In this document: piece by piece, positions 32,377 to 43,525 of the stretch
How the letters are laid out: every line of letters begins with the position of its first letter
Numbering within the stretch: position 1 is the first letter of the stretch
DNA from: Dendrolimus kikuchii
Taxonomy: Eukaryota; Arthropoda; Insecta; Lepidoptera; Lasiocampidae
NCBI GenBank assembly: GCA_019925095.2
Contig: CM034392.1
Coordinates: 11,427,887-11,491,886, forward strand
Length of the DNA stretch: 64,000 nucleotides
Reading direction: 5' to 3'
Translations under genes and position numbers: made by a program
The notes under the pieces: generated by a model
What the model was told of the DNA's origin: nothing
Databases searched by the model: none
Seen by the model: only the letters and a program-made list of their open reading frames with translations

Positions 32377-32954
32377 TGTCTGTTTGTCTGCCTCGTTTTG
32401 TCTGTCTGTTAGAGCATCATGTCAAAACTACTGAACGAATTTACATGAAACTCGACATAGAGCTAGCTTATATCCCGGGGCGTAACTTAGGATACTTTTA
32501 TCCTGATAAGTAACGTCGTTTTCGTGGCCTAGACGAAATAGCGAAAAAGATGGCGCTGCAATCGCAAATTTTTTAGAAACTATTGAACGTATATAAATGA
32601 GTTGACATAATGGTCTATAACCCGAGTTAACACTTAGGGTATATTACGTCTCGATAAATGACGTCTTTTCCTTAGAATAGACGGATTAGCAAAACAGAAG
32701 GCGCTGCAGTCGCGTTTTCTTTCAATTCACTAATAAAATACCTACGTTATCATAAACAATTATTTATTGTATTACTTCAAATCAAGTTAGCTTCGACTGG
32801 CCTCTATGTTTTACTGGGCAGTTGTGAAGTAATACATAGACTAAGTTTCTTTGTTATTATTATATATAAACAACTGAATTAAGTTTTTGTGTAAGTAAAA
32901 TAAAGCTACTGCCTAGGGTTTAACACGCGGCGCAGTCGTGGCGCAAACTCTAGT
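32377..32954 (+). repeat. RTE-like dispersed repeat, family D copy 1
   Basis: From 'tgtctgtttgtctg' to 'gcgcaaactctagt'. It includes 'actcgacatagagctagctt', 'aacgtcgttttcgtggcc' and 'atggcgctgcaatcg'. The reverse copy lies at 38170-38770. Confidence 0.65.
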
Positions 32955-33841
32955 TTAATCATAATTTAGTGAAAAGTAATTTATAAGTATAGAATGATGT
33001 TACTGTTGTAATTTTATTAAGGCGCGATTTAACAGTGGATGTAAAAAAGTAGGGACATAAGTCGCATGTATTATCTGTGGTTTGCATAGTTTTTAAATAT
33101 TTTGATAGCAAGGAAAATCGTTTCCCAGAGATGAAAGGTACTGTTTTCGTCCTTGTAATCAGGCAATACCAAACGTACTTTCAAAAACTTATATATATAG
33201 ACACTTTCAAACGTCTTATTATCAATCATTCATTAATACCTGAAAAATAGAAGAAGTGCCAGTTTACCTAAAGTGTATTTGAAATAGGAAGGTATGTTTG
33301 ACACATCTATAAAACGTAACTTGTACCGTTATCGTAAACTTTCCTACGAAACAAATATTAATTTTAATAATATTAAATCATGTTACTATTTAATAATAAT
33401 AAATAATCTTATGCTTAGACGATGTTTAGTTCTCTATTTAAATAATTTCTCCAATACCGTCGTCCTATTTGAAATAGACCTTAAAGTGAGAACTGAATTA
33501 TGCAATTATGTAAAAAGACTAATAATATAACTTGATAACTTTATGATCTGCTGGATACATTCACCTACGAATATGAAATCGGTTACTTAAAGGTCGCATA
33601 TTGATTGTGCAGTACGTCGTGCTGCCGAATTTTCGTGTTAATATACTGTAAATGGACATTTAGAAGTTATCAATCCGATATTTCTTTATGACTTTTACAA
33701 GGTTGGCAGCATGTAATAAGTACCTACGGTTATATCAGAAAGAACGGGCCACTGTAACATTGATAACGGTTACATATCGAATACAATTTTCATAACAGTA
33801 AACACATATTATTACTACTAATAAGTTTGTTAATTAAATAA
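32955..33841. other. Unassigned spacer
   Basis: AT-rich. The 78-codon frame at 33294-33530 (+) shows no homology. Confidence 0.4.
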
Positions 33842-34146
33842 CCCGTGCAGGAACAGAGAAAGAATACGATTTCCGGCGGCCGGGCGGCCTGTCCTAAGCG
33901 GCGACAAAACAATCCACAGGTGATAGGACATTTTCCGGTCTGGATGGCTACCACCCCCGGTCTAGAGTATGTCGCTATGACAACCCTGGATTGTATTCTG
34001 GCATTAGAAGTCAGGTTCCAGTCTCCCTAAAGAGAGCAGCAGCGCATTTGTACCACCTTTGGTGTTGCAAATGTCCATAGGCGATGGTAATCGCTTTCCA
34101 TCAGATTGGCCGTCTTCCTGTCTGCTGAACTCGTGCAATAAAAAAG
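33842..34146 (+). repeat. SINE-like retroposon, family A copy 5
   Basis: Begins 'cccgtgcaggaacagagaaa' and ends 'gctgaactcgtgcaataaaa'. One of the best-kept copies. Confidence 0.75.
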
Positions 34147-34247
34147 CTTCACGACTCGTGAGTGTAGAACTTTCAACTCGTATAATTTTATTCAAATACT
34201 TTTATTATTACAAGAATTTCATTTAACCTATTTTCACTACATTAATA

Positions 34248-34434
34248 CATACATACATAACTTCACGCCAGCTCCCTTGCGGGGTAGGCACGAACAACAG
34301 AGTGCCATTTAGGCTTATTCTTACACACCTCACTTGCCTCTTTGACATTCATAACTCTTGTCATGCACACTCGTCTGTTCTTAAGGCTCCTGACATCACC
34401 TTCTGCTAGTACACGATCAATTTGATCATACACA
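34248..34434 (-). pseudogene. LINE ORF C-terminus, second copy
   Basis: Reverse complement encodes DQIDRVLAEGDVRSLKNRR and continues to the stop before the TATG-repeat tail ('acatacatacataacttcac' on plus). Near-identical to 2995-3190, but 5'-truncated earlier. Confidence 0.65.
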
Positions 34435-34630
34435 CATTAATAATTAATTTTATAATTGAAACTCTATTACTGCGTTTTGTTTTGAAACTGAATTGTGCTG
34501 GTTTTACCAATTTCATATCCTAGTTTTTTTTTATTTGGGGTTGGCAACCCTAATCTATTCCGTTCCTGCGTGGAGCAAACTAGCCAGTACCAGTTAATTA
34601 CCAATTAAATTCTTTAATTTTATTGTCTGA

Positions 34631-34823
34631 AACAGGCAAACAGGTAGACAGCTAATGCATTAATACACTTTAGGAGACTGGAAGCTGGTCACGGATGCTA
34701 TACTACAACGCGAGTTTATTGTGGTGGCATACCCTAAACAAGGGATGGCAGTTATCCAGACTAACAAATATCCGCCTGGCTGTGGGTAGTTTCGTCGCCT
34801 CCTACGACAGACCTCTCGGCCAC
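34631..34823 (-). repeat. SINE-like retroposon, family A copy 6, degraded
   Basis: Contains 'aggcaaacaggtagacagct', 'ggagactggaagctggtcac' and 'cgcctcctacgacagacct'. Both ends are missing. Confidence 0.5.
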
Positions 34824-35439
34824 AAAAATTTTACAAAAATATCATCAGATCAATAAAGTAACTCAAAAAATAACTCAACCATATTTTTTGAAAGAATGGT
34901 TGGCAACAACCGGTTTCACGTCACGTTTGGCTATTGACATTTGTGGCCATTAAATAAGCAAGATATTTAACGACTACAATGTTAAACGGATGTAGACTTG
35001 CGAACAAGTACGCGTAACATGCTTGCATGTCTTTCGGCCACTTTAAACATTAGATTTTAATAATCTCCATAGCGGTAGCGCATGATTTTGCACTATTTAA
35101 AGTCCGCATACAATAAAAATAGGCCAGTTGATAAACATAAATAAATAATTTATTGGAAACAATTTGCCACAGATTATTCGAACGGAAATTCGAATTTACA
35201 AGTTAATAAATTGGGTAAATGCTTGGCAGTTCGTACATAACGAAAGGATCAGTGATAATATCCCCCCCCCCCCTATTTACTTGACTATGGAACCATCAAA
35301 AAACATTAATTTGAAAGTATCAATTATCTCCAATACTACTCTCCTTATTCATAGCCAGAGAATTTTCCACCTCAATAATAATAATATATAATAATAAAAT
35401 ATATATAATAATAATAATAATAATTTCGCAGACAAACAC
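34824..35439. other. Spacer with low-complexity runs
   Basis: Includes a run of 12 C (35262-35273) and an AAT-rich microsatellite (35374-35425). No gene. Confidence 0.5.
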
Positions 35440-35655
35440 ACACATTGTATATCCCCAAGCTAACCAAGATACCTTTGTGTTATAAGTAACATACAAGGGA
35501 CCACTCTGGGGCCGATCCCCAACACCCACACCATAGTAAATAACAGAAATTTCGTTTCTGAAATTTGCAATGCCAGGAATGGAACCCGGAACCTCTGAGT
35601 TCCAGCGAGTTCGGCCGCCTAAGACTTAGCATGCACAACCACACAAATCGTCAGA
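35440..35655 (-). repeat. Probable tRNA-related SINE
   Basis: The reverse complement carries 'gttgtgcatgctaagtctta' as a head and 'aggttccgggttccattcct' as a B-box-like segment. The body reads 'ggtgttggggatcggcccc'. Confidence 0.4.
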
Positions 35656-36643
35656 TAAAATTGAGAAGAGGTACAATTTCACGACTTCGAAGGATATTAC
35701 CATTAACTTAAATTCAAAAGTTATTAAGAAACATCTTTATATTGTTTAAGATCTTACTTAATACGCACACCCTACATGATTATATTATTATATAGATTGA
35801 AAAAAAAATTAACCCTCATGAATAGCAGCCACCCCTACTCTTTAGTTTCCACAATTTTATTACTGCATTGCGTAACGGTGTAAAGATTATGAATATATAG
35901 TCTTACTATAATAATAAAATATATAAACTATACAAAGTAGCGAAAAACAATCAAAACAAATTTTATTGAAAATTAAAATAGTGTCGTGAGACTTTTGAAA
36001 AATCAATTATCCTTGTCAGGAATCGAAAGTAAAATATAAGGATTCCATTTCTGACCAATTATCTAGAAAACCCTAAAAATTAAAACGAACAAATCAGAAG
36101 CAAATTAACCTACTACGTTGCGCTAATTAGTCTGGGCTAGCAATAAGTATAATGCCATGCAAATCATACCACGTTGATTCATCAATTGGGAATAAGGTGA
36201 CCTAGAGTTATTATCTATTAAATGTCCCCTATTCATTAATGAGTTTGGAATTTTGCACAAACGTGGCCCGTGCAAATCCAATAGCAGCTGTATTAAAATG
36301 TGATTAATTGTCACATACTATCAGAGACCGGCTATATTCATTTACACTGAGTACGGAGCATCACTTTTAATATTATTTAATAAAAAAAAAAACAATCAAG
36401 AAAGCATCCGTTACACACATTTTACAACACTGCTATCTCTACTAATATAATTGCAATGACTGTCCGGGCTTTCAGAATAAATGACAAAATTTAAATGATA
36501 ACTGCTATTTAAAAATTATGAATTATTAATATTATAAATTAATAATTTATCATAAATTACCATTAAAAAAATGATTTATAGTCTGTACCAAAGTTTATCT
36601 CATATAGAGCCGAAACGGCTTAAGATTTAACAAAAAAATTAGC
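35656..36643. other. Unassigned spacer
   Basis: AT-rich. Nothing recognised. Confidence 0.4.
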
Positions 36644-36688
36644 TTAAGCTGAAATTACTATTACAATATAACAGTAATTTCAGCTTAA
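36644..36688. repeat. 16-bp perfect inverted repeat, 13-nt loop
   Basis: TTAAGCTGAAATTACT (36644-36659) and its exact complement (36673-36688). No adjacent gene explains it. Confidence 0.88.
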
Positions 36689-36900
36689 ATTTTCGACTAC
36701 ATTTAGTTTCTATATCTTGCAGCGTTCAGAACGTATGGTATAAAGCACAAGTCCCGCGCTATGAATGAGCGGGTAGTCCTTAATATAAATGAAATATAAT
36801 ATAATTTCGGGCTGTATTTCTTATTTTTAATATATTATACTTATTGAAATAAGTTAGTCTTACTTAGTAAGTTCTTATTCTCTTTGTTCTTTTGGTGCAG

Positions 36901-37062
36901 GTAGTTACTGTCAAGGACGCGTCGGTGCTGGAGGACGTTCTTAGACCTTCGGCCGCCGTGAGTTTTTCGTTGGGGAAGAGCTTCTGCGCGCCGTTAATGC
37001 CGACGAGGTGGAGACGCGTCGGAATTCCAAACGTGCTTGATAGGTTATATGAAATCATTTAA
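36901..37062 (+). CDS. Candidate terminal exon, protein unrecognised
   Basis: 'tctctttgttcttttggtgcag' ends at 36900 and is a strong pyrimidine tract plus acceptor. The next 53 codons are open and end in TAA at 37060-37062, overlapped by AATAAA (37061-37066). The segment is strikingly GC-rich with C/G third positions, unlike 500 bp on either side. Residues run VVTVKDASVLEDVLRPSAAV, then FSLGKSFCAPLMPTRWRRVG and end NVLDRLYEII. I do not recognise the family. No upstream exon was found, so most of the gene would lie to the left behind a long intron or be missing. Alternatives are a processed fragment or part of an unrecognised element. Confidence 0.45.
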   Translation, partial: VVTVKDASVLEDVLRPSAAVSFSLGKSFCAPLMPTRWRRVGIPNVLDRLYEII

Positions 37063-37962
37063 TAAATGAAGTTATATATTTGCCGTGCTAAGGCACATTG
37101 TGACTTTTAATTTAAGGTACTTTTGTTTTTCTTAAAATACCTTCCTTTGAGTAGTTGAGTAAGTAATTTGTTTTACCTTAATAAAAACTAGGTTATATCT
37201 TATATATAAGATTACTAAATTGTAACACGGTGTTGTTGGTTCGGCAATATAAAAGGAGGCGAGTTCGCGGGTATCGCTGAAACAGCCGTCGGCTGTTTAG
37301 CTGGATCCTGCACAAAAAAACGTATCATCCGGTGTTCGCCTGTCGAACAGAACGAAGCTGTGTTGAATGTTGTCAAGCAGAAATTGTTGAGACTGCTAGT
37401 ACTAGAACAGAGTACGAAAGTTAAAAATATAAGACTCTTATTATGTTATTCTTAGTAGATAGTTTTTCATATTCTATAAAACAAATAACGTAAATAAGAT
37501 CTCTCTTATTTTACTGGTTCTTTTAATCTTCCAAGGTATCTAACTTGAAGTAAAGTATCCATGACATATCTTCTGACGTTGTAAAATAAATAAAACGATT
37601 TATGTATTAAATATGTATATATTTATCTCTTCTACCCACCCTAAATCTAACACGCACAACTCTCCTCCCGTGGAGTGCGTAACAAACCATCTCACGCCAA
37701 AGATTACGAAGTTGCCTGGGGCTTGGTTTCCTTCTGGCAGCGGAAGAGGCCGTTAGGTCGCCGCCTGCCATAACTTCGTGGAACGGCAAGGACATATACC
37801 CGTGCGCTTAGTATAAGGGCGAAGGACGGTACACCGAAGAGTTTTACTGGATATCCCCGATCGTGGTGTTCCAATAGCATTTCTTGCTTGCGGTGCTAGT
37901 ACAATTCCACCGTGGCGAATTCCACACTCCCCACTGCGTTTTCCCCGCGATGAATAGTCCTC
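37063..37962. other. Spacer with promoter-like and GC-richer segments
   Basis: 37245-37260 reads 'ggcaatataaaaggaggcga', a good TATA-box form, followed by the small palindrome 'acagccgtcggctgt'. It might be an LTR, but no ends were found. 37620-37960 is GC-richer, with possible retroelement 3' character and no clear frame. Confidence 0.3.
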
Positions 37963-38010
37963 AAACAGCTTTCCCTTAAAAAAAAAAAAAAAAAAAAACA
38001 GCTTTCCCTT
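37963..38010 (+). mobile_element. Poly(A)-only retrotransposition insertion
   Basis: 'cagctttccctt' occurs at 37966-37977 and again at 37999-38010, separated by nothing but 21 A. Counting shared A, the direct repeat is 12-15 bp. This is the structure expected when a LINE machinery copies only the tail of an RNA. Confidence 0.75.
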
Positions 38011-38169
38011 CGTTAAAGAATGTAATTACATACTGCCTGCTGATATTGTGTGGTGTGTGTGATATTTGTGGTGTGACAATTATTAAATAGATTTATACAT
38101 AATCAACGGACTTTAAAGAAAAGAAGAAGAAGAAAAGAAGATTCTCAATTCATCTGTATATATTTTTCA

Positions 38170-38770
38170 CTGGGGTTTTCCCCGCGGCTACGCCTCGTAA
38201 AAACCTTAGGTACTAGCTCTATGTTACGTATATATAAATTTATTTAGGTGTTTTACCTAAAACTGCTGTTCCTTGTTACTAAGTTCACTACAATAACAAA
38301 GAAACTAAGTCCATATAGTATACTCAACTGCGCAGCGAAATATAGATGCGAGTCGCAGCTAACCTGATTTGAAGTAATACAATGAATGAGATGTTGTTTA
38401 TGACAACGTAGGTAGGTATTTGTTAGTAAATAGAAAAAACACCATTGCAGAGCCATCCATTTTGATAATCCATTTATTCCACGGAAAAGACATTATTTAT
38501 CAGGATAAAAAATATCCTAAGTGATAACTCGGTTTATAAGCTAGTACTATGTCGAGTTTTATTTATATACGTTCAGTCGTTTCTAAAGAATATCCGATTG
38601 CAACGCCATTATTTTCGCTATTTTATCTATCCCACGAAAACGACGTCATTTATCGGGATAAAAAGTATCCCAAGTTACGACCCAGGATATATGCTAGCTC
38701 TGTATCGAGTTAAATTTAAATCCTTCCAGTAGTTTTCACATGATGCTCTAACAGACAGATAGACAAAAAT
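38170..38770 (-). repeat. RTE-like dispersed repeat, family D copy 2
   Basis: Reverse of 32377-32954: starts near 'ggttttccccgcggctacgc', includes 'cgccattattttcgctattt' and 'aaaacgacgtcatttatcgg', ends 'gatgctctaacagacagata'. Confidence 0.65.
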
Positions 38771-38998
38771 TCTAAAAATTGAAATGACATCATATAATAG
38801 ATATAAAATATCTATAAAATAGATATATTATTTTTGTGTTGGATTCAGCATATCTGCAAGGTTATCTTCTTCTAATTTCATTAGTATTGGACGTTAGACT
38901 TTAAAGATGTCCAATCGAACTATTTAGTGATAAATGTGTAGGTTTACAGTTATGGGTGTATTATAATATCAATATTACAAGTAATTTACATGTTTTAT

Positions 38999-39036
38999 CC
39001 GTGCAGGAATTGAGAAATAATACAATTTCCTACGAC
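38999..39036 (+). repeat. SINE-like retroposon, family A 5' end only
   Basis: 'ccgtgcaggaattgagaaat' then 'aatacaatttcctacgac'. It stops exactly where the next repeat starts. Confidence 0.55.
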
Positions 39037-39206
39037 AGTCTGTCTGTCTGTCTGGATGTTCCTGCTAATCTCTGATCGCTGGATCGATTTTGACGAGACT
39101 TTCACCGGCAGATAGCTGATGTTATAAGGAGTAACTTAAGCTAGGTTTGTTAATTATATTATTAATTTTAAAGATTCAGGCGGACGAAGTCGCGGACACA
39201 GCTAGT
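39037..39206 (-). repeat. RTE-like dispersed repeat, family C copy 2
   Basis: The reverse complement runs from 'actagctgtgtccgcgactt' to 'caggaacatccagacagaca'. It has a TCTG microsatellite at its outer end. Confidence 0.6.
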
Positions 39207-39916
39207 CTTTAATATAACTTAAGTAAGAATTTATTTTAAAATATAGTTTTTGGGACTTACTCTATTGAGATAACCCGCGGGTAAACTGATAGCATTACAT
39301 TGAATTGATAATAAGTGTTAGGTATACTTAATAAAATAATCTATAAGATGAACTCAACAACATCAGTATTATTCGGTCACATTATGTAATAATGATGACT
39401 GCTCGGCTCTATTGCAAAGAAACTTGATGAATTCGAACAGAATTTTTTCCCAGTTTTTATTTATCATGTAATAAGACTAATGTAAGTTATTTGTGATATA
39501 CAAAGCTTAAGATAGACAAATATAAAGTAAAAAAAAAAGTTAGATATGTTGTTGTGGAATTTCTTTCTTGTAACGCACTGTGAAGCGATGTTGTTGTGGT
39601 ATGAAAATGTACACCAGTTTTCAAATTAATTAATTTAACGTGCCGTGAGCACATGTTACCTTTTCAAACTGAGTCGCAGAAACAGACTGTTCCACAGAAA
39701 ATTATCTTTAATTATTTGACAACAAAGCTTAAAATTATGTAGACTGAAGTTTTTTAATTTTCTATATAAGAAGATTGTTTAGACATGTAACCTTTTTATT
39801 AGTATTAATTAATATTTATGTTAAGCGTAGTGACAATATCCTTTTTGTTTCTTATTGTTAACCGCAATGTCTGTCATTGTCAACATTGCAGTCATGACCA
39901 TACTATAATTGACATT
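39207..39916. other. Unassigned spacer
   Basis: AT-rich. Nothing recognised. Confidence 0.4.
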
Positions 39917-40233
39917 TGCAAAAAAGCTTTTAGAAATTTAGGATTTATTTTAGGACAATGCAGAGAGTTCTAAAATACTACGGCAATTAAAGCGTTATAT
40001 AATGCGTTAGTAAGAAACAAGCTAGAAACTAGTGCAATCATCTGGAATCCCCATGAATCTAAATATAGATCAATGGTGGATAAAATTAAAAACAAATTTA
40101 TGCGTTTCCTATATTATTAACAGTTTGGAGTCTATCCTTTCTTTCCGCTTATGTATCCTACGCTCTTTGTTCTAGGAATGGTGGGATACTGTGGGCTCAA
40201 AGTGAGGAAGAACTTACAATTAGTAATATACAT
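39917..40233 (+). pseudogene. Jockey-like LINE reverse-transcriptase fragment
   Basis: One continuous frame with two stops. It reads CKKAFRNLGFILGQCREF, then AIKALYNALVRNKLETSAII, WNPHESKYRSMVDKIKNKFM, and FGVYPFFPLMYPTLFVLGMV. This is the C-terminal part of insect jockey-type RT (the 'NALVRSRLEY.a.iWnP' and 'YPLMYPTLF.LGMVGY' blocks). The catalytic YADD region lies further upstream and is absent. The fragment is cut at its right by a probable solo LTR. Confidence 0.68.
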
Positions 40234-40550
40234 TGTTACGAGTCGCGAGACTCGAATTAAAATGCCGTTGGAATTATTATAGAGTTTATTAGAACTATAC
40301 AAACACGTATAACACAGGTACAAATATAACCGAACACAATAAATCCAAACGTAATGCAGAAGGTTGTAATTCAATAAGACGCGCAAAGTCTGTCACTAAT
40401 AGATATTCCCGATATGTACACGGTCTCGCCTTGATCATGGTTCTCGCTCCCTAAATCGGGCCATTGCTTTATACTTCACAGATGCAATATGTCCGCCCGG
40501 CCGCGTGGACCAAATTTCCTAGAATCAGCTTGTACTTTAAAACTGTAACA
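40234..40550 (-). repeat. Probable solo LTR (Gypsy-like)
   Basis: Ends are TGTTAC and GTAACA. The minus strand has 'GAAGTATAAAGCAATGG' (TATA-like) and 'TAATAAACTCTATAATAATT' followed by 'CCAACGGCATTTTAATTCG', which resembles the 3' part of 31005-31436. No target duplication was seen. Confidence 0.45.
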
Positions 40551-41237
40551 CCTGGCTAACGATTACAATACAACAATAGGCCGTATGCCAATAAGTTAAC
40601 AAAAGAAGACGACCATAAATTAATTTAAATGTTATTAGTTCAAATACCGACGGGTAATAAATGTGCTTTGTTTCAGATATGCAGGTGGATATTGTTTTTG
40701 TCGGGTCCCGAGTTGTAACAATATACTAAAATTGTTACGGGGTTTGATATTTAATCTTAGCATTTTGAGGACTATAAACTTTTATATACCTTACAACTAT
40801 ACCCGCGGCAGACAACACAAGTTGTTTGCAGTGCCGACCAGGACTAAGTGCTTCTACAAGCACCTTTAACGAGGACTCTTCGGATATTGAATCACATTTG
40901 TGAAGTGCACACAGATTTAAATATTCTCACGTGTCCCTTAGGGAAATACAAAGGAAGTGCATTGAAGTGTATAATTAATACAATAGGCTAAGAATAAGAT
41001 GCTTACATTATCGCTTTAATTGTAAGAGTGTTATGACATTGTAACTGAATTAAATTAATATAAAATAAATCTTTTTCACTTTTCTATATTTTATAAACTT
41101 AACATTAATTAAAATGTTGGCAGTATTGATTCTTGTACTAGTGCAAGCAAAGGTCGACTGGGTGATTAATATTTTCATTCCGCGACTGTACATAGAATAG
41201 CATGTATGATTAATTTTTAATTTATATATTCAATTTC
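40551..41237. other. Unassigned spacer
   Basis: A 68-codon frame at 40663-40869 (+) lacks homology. Nothing else seen. Confidence 0.35.
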
Positions 41238-41334
41238 TGTCCTTCAAAAATATCTACTAATAGAACTTGTTGAATAACTTTTTAAATTGGTGTCTATTGC
41301 TATAAAAATGATTAAAAAATATTTTTGAAGGACA
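41238..41334. repeat. 16-bp perfect inverted repeat spanning 97 bp
   Basis: TGTCCTTCAAAAATAT at 41238-41253 and its complement at 41319-41334, with an AT-rich 65-nt interior. May be a tiny foldback element. Confidence 0.85.
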
Positions 41335-41436
41335 AGGACATTTTTAGTTTATTTTAGATCTTATTCGTCAAAAGTTTTGATTAGTTTTGCAGTATTCAGT
41401 TTTATGTGTGAAATAATTATTAGAAGTAGGATATGC

Positions 41437-41655
41437 CCACGACTTCGTACGCGCTTGTCTTAAAATTCCCGCAGAATTCCCGGGTCACAAAATACCGCAG
41501 AACTTAAAAAATAATGTAAGCTATCGTTTTAATAAAACTGTGTGGAAATAAGCTAATTTAAAATATTACACATTTTAGGTCCAGTAATTTTTGAGTTTTT
41601 TCGTTACAAATATAAAAAAATACAAATCTTTCTTTATAATATTAGTATAGATGAA
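41437..41655 (+). repeat. RTE-like dispersed repeat, family C copy 3
   Basis: From 'atatgcccacgacttcgtac' to 'ctttataatattagtataga'. Confidence 0.5.
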
Positions 41656-43050
41656 ATAAATACGTTTTAGGTAACTCCCGTTCTTGTTTCTGTCCTTTAA
41701 CCATAGCAGTATATGTCACCGAAAAATAATGAATTTATCAATTTAAAAAAGTCGTGAGGACTAGCACTAAGGAGAATCCCGTAAACCATTGAAACTACAT
41801 TCTAAATTTTTGCAACGCAATAAATAACGAGAATTAGGTTATCGGTTGACCTACGAAGTGCGTCGTTGATAGTTTTGAAGCAATGACGTCATTTCATCAT
41901 ATTAAATTAGGGCTTATTACATACTAGCTCTAACTCAAATAATTATTTCTAAATTTAAAACATATTTAACACTAGCAATTTATTTAGTGTATTTTTGGAA
42001 CCAACACCTCTAACAAATAAGGGTAGTAAGCACAAAGCAATATATTATATTTATGTATGTATACGTTACGCAGTCTTTAATATGTTTAAAACACTTTTTC
42101 CTAATAAGCATTTTACAGCTCTCTTATACTGGGATTTAAATATAAATAAAATACCATTGTACATAAAATATTTACTTCACAGTGACAATAAAATAGATTT
42201 TACTTAAATGATTCAAGTAATCTTAGTCATAAGTTATGATTAATAATTTTAGTAAATTTATTTGAAAAGTATTTTTTATAGTCCTGAACTTGACCGCCAA
42301 TTGATTGTACAATAAAACGCCTTCTTATTGTTACCATTAAAATTCCACTAATTCTGTGAAACAACTGATAACGTTGAATTTTATTAAAATAACAGCCAGG
42401 AGAGGCACAAAAATATTATAAAATAAACAATGAATAGTAGCTTACTAACTATATATAAATTAAAGAATCATTTTATAAGTACTTTTATTTTTAAGGCTTC
42501 GCTTTGGGTGAACTTGGAACAAAACCACAAAAACTATCCCACTTCCTAAAAGAATATCTAAGTTCACACTCTTTACCAAATTTACATATCCTTTTATTTG
42601 GATAAAAGTGGAGTGTGGAGGCGGATACGCTCGGGCCTGGATTGTAAAAAGATGACAGTGATTTTAAGATTCCTTTTTATAGAAAGTGGGTTTAAATTTT
42701 TTCAATGGATTAATCGTGTGGTGTATGTGTTTTCATAAATATTATTGATTGTTGAATTTCCTTCACGTAAATCGATTAAAGTAACAATTAATAATTTATT
42801 TTATTTGTGACCCTATTTTTAAGACTTCTCGTCTTCCATGTAGAATTTAGGACTGATGGTTTTTATTTTGTAGTAGTAAAATAAGAATATATAGATTATC
42901 ATATAGAAAGAAAGAGAAAGAGAGAAGAAGAAGAAATGAGAAAGAGAATGATATAGAAATATAATAACAGTAATTCGTTGCAAACGAAGTATTAGTTAGC
43001 AAGAACCGGTACTAAGGTACATGTTTTAAGGACTGATAAAGCTAACATTA
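41656..43050. other. Unassigned AT-rich spacer
   Basis: A purine-rich GA tract at 42900-42950. No gene. Confidence 0.4.
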
Positions 43051-43350
43051 ACCCGTGGTTGAGTGGCGTAACAACTTTCAGGGAAGTGGCCGCACGAGCG
43101 AGATTGGCTCGTAATACATTGTACAAAGTATATTATGACGAGTTAATTTGCAAAATAGCCTAAACGCCTTTAAACAAATGACTCCTTATAGTAAATCCCT
43201 TAGGAGGGCGTGCAAGGCGCTTACGCAAGACGTTATCGATCGGTCGCGCTCGCATTGCACAGTTCGTTCACCCCGGCCATTCACGCAAATAAGTAGATTT
43301 GGGAACTTTATTCGTAGTATGAGTGATTTCAACTACAGCGTTTGACAAAT
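43051..43350. other. GC-richer island, function unknown
   Basis: 'gatcggtcgcgctcgcattg' and 'caccccggccattcacgc' stand out from the AT-rich context. A 65-codon plus frame crosses it without recognised homology. Could be a promoter-proximal CpG patch or an old element. Confidence 0.3.
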
Positions 43351-43455
43351 TACTTCATTAGGATTATTTTAGTACGATAGCTTGTACCCCTAGTTTACAG
43401 TATTGTCGCAACTACACTATACGTTTAGTATACCTATATGTATAGATATAAAAGA

Positions 43456-43525
43456 GTTTGGTAGCATAATGGTTCGCGCACCCATCCTAAGGGCGCGGGA
43501 CCTAATTGCAAATTATAAACCGAAA
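43456..43525 (+). repeat. tRNA-like SINE head fragment
   Basis: A-box-like 'ggtagcataatggttcgcgc' and 'gggcgcgggacctaattgca' in place of a B box. Only the head is recognisable. Confidence 0.4.

Noticed and set aside
35262..35273. Run of 12 C as a possible functional element
   Set aside because: Simple homopolymer beside an AAT microsatellite. Low-complexity sequence only.
37245..37330. TATA box and promoter for a gene to the right
   Set aside because: A good TATA form and a small palindrome are seen, but no initiator or coding exon follows. It may equally be an unrecognised LTR.
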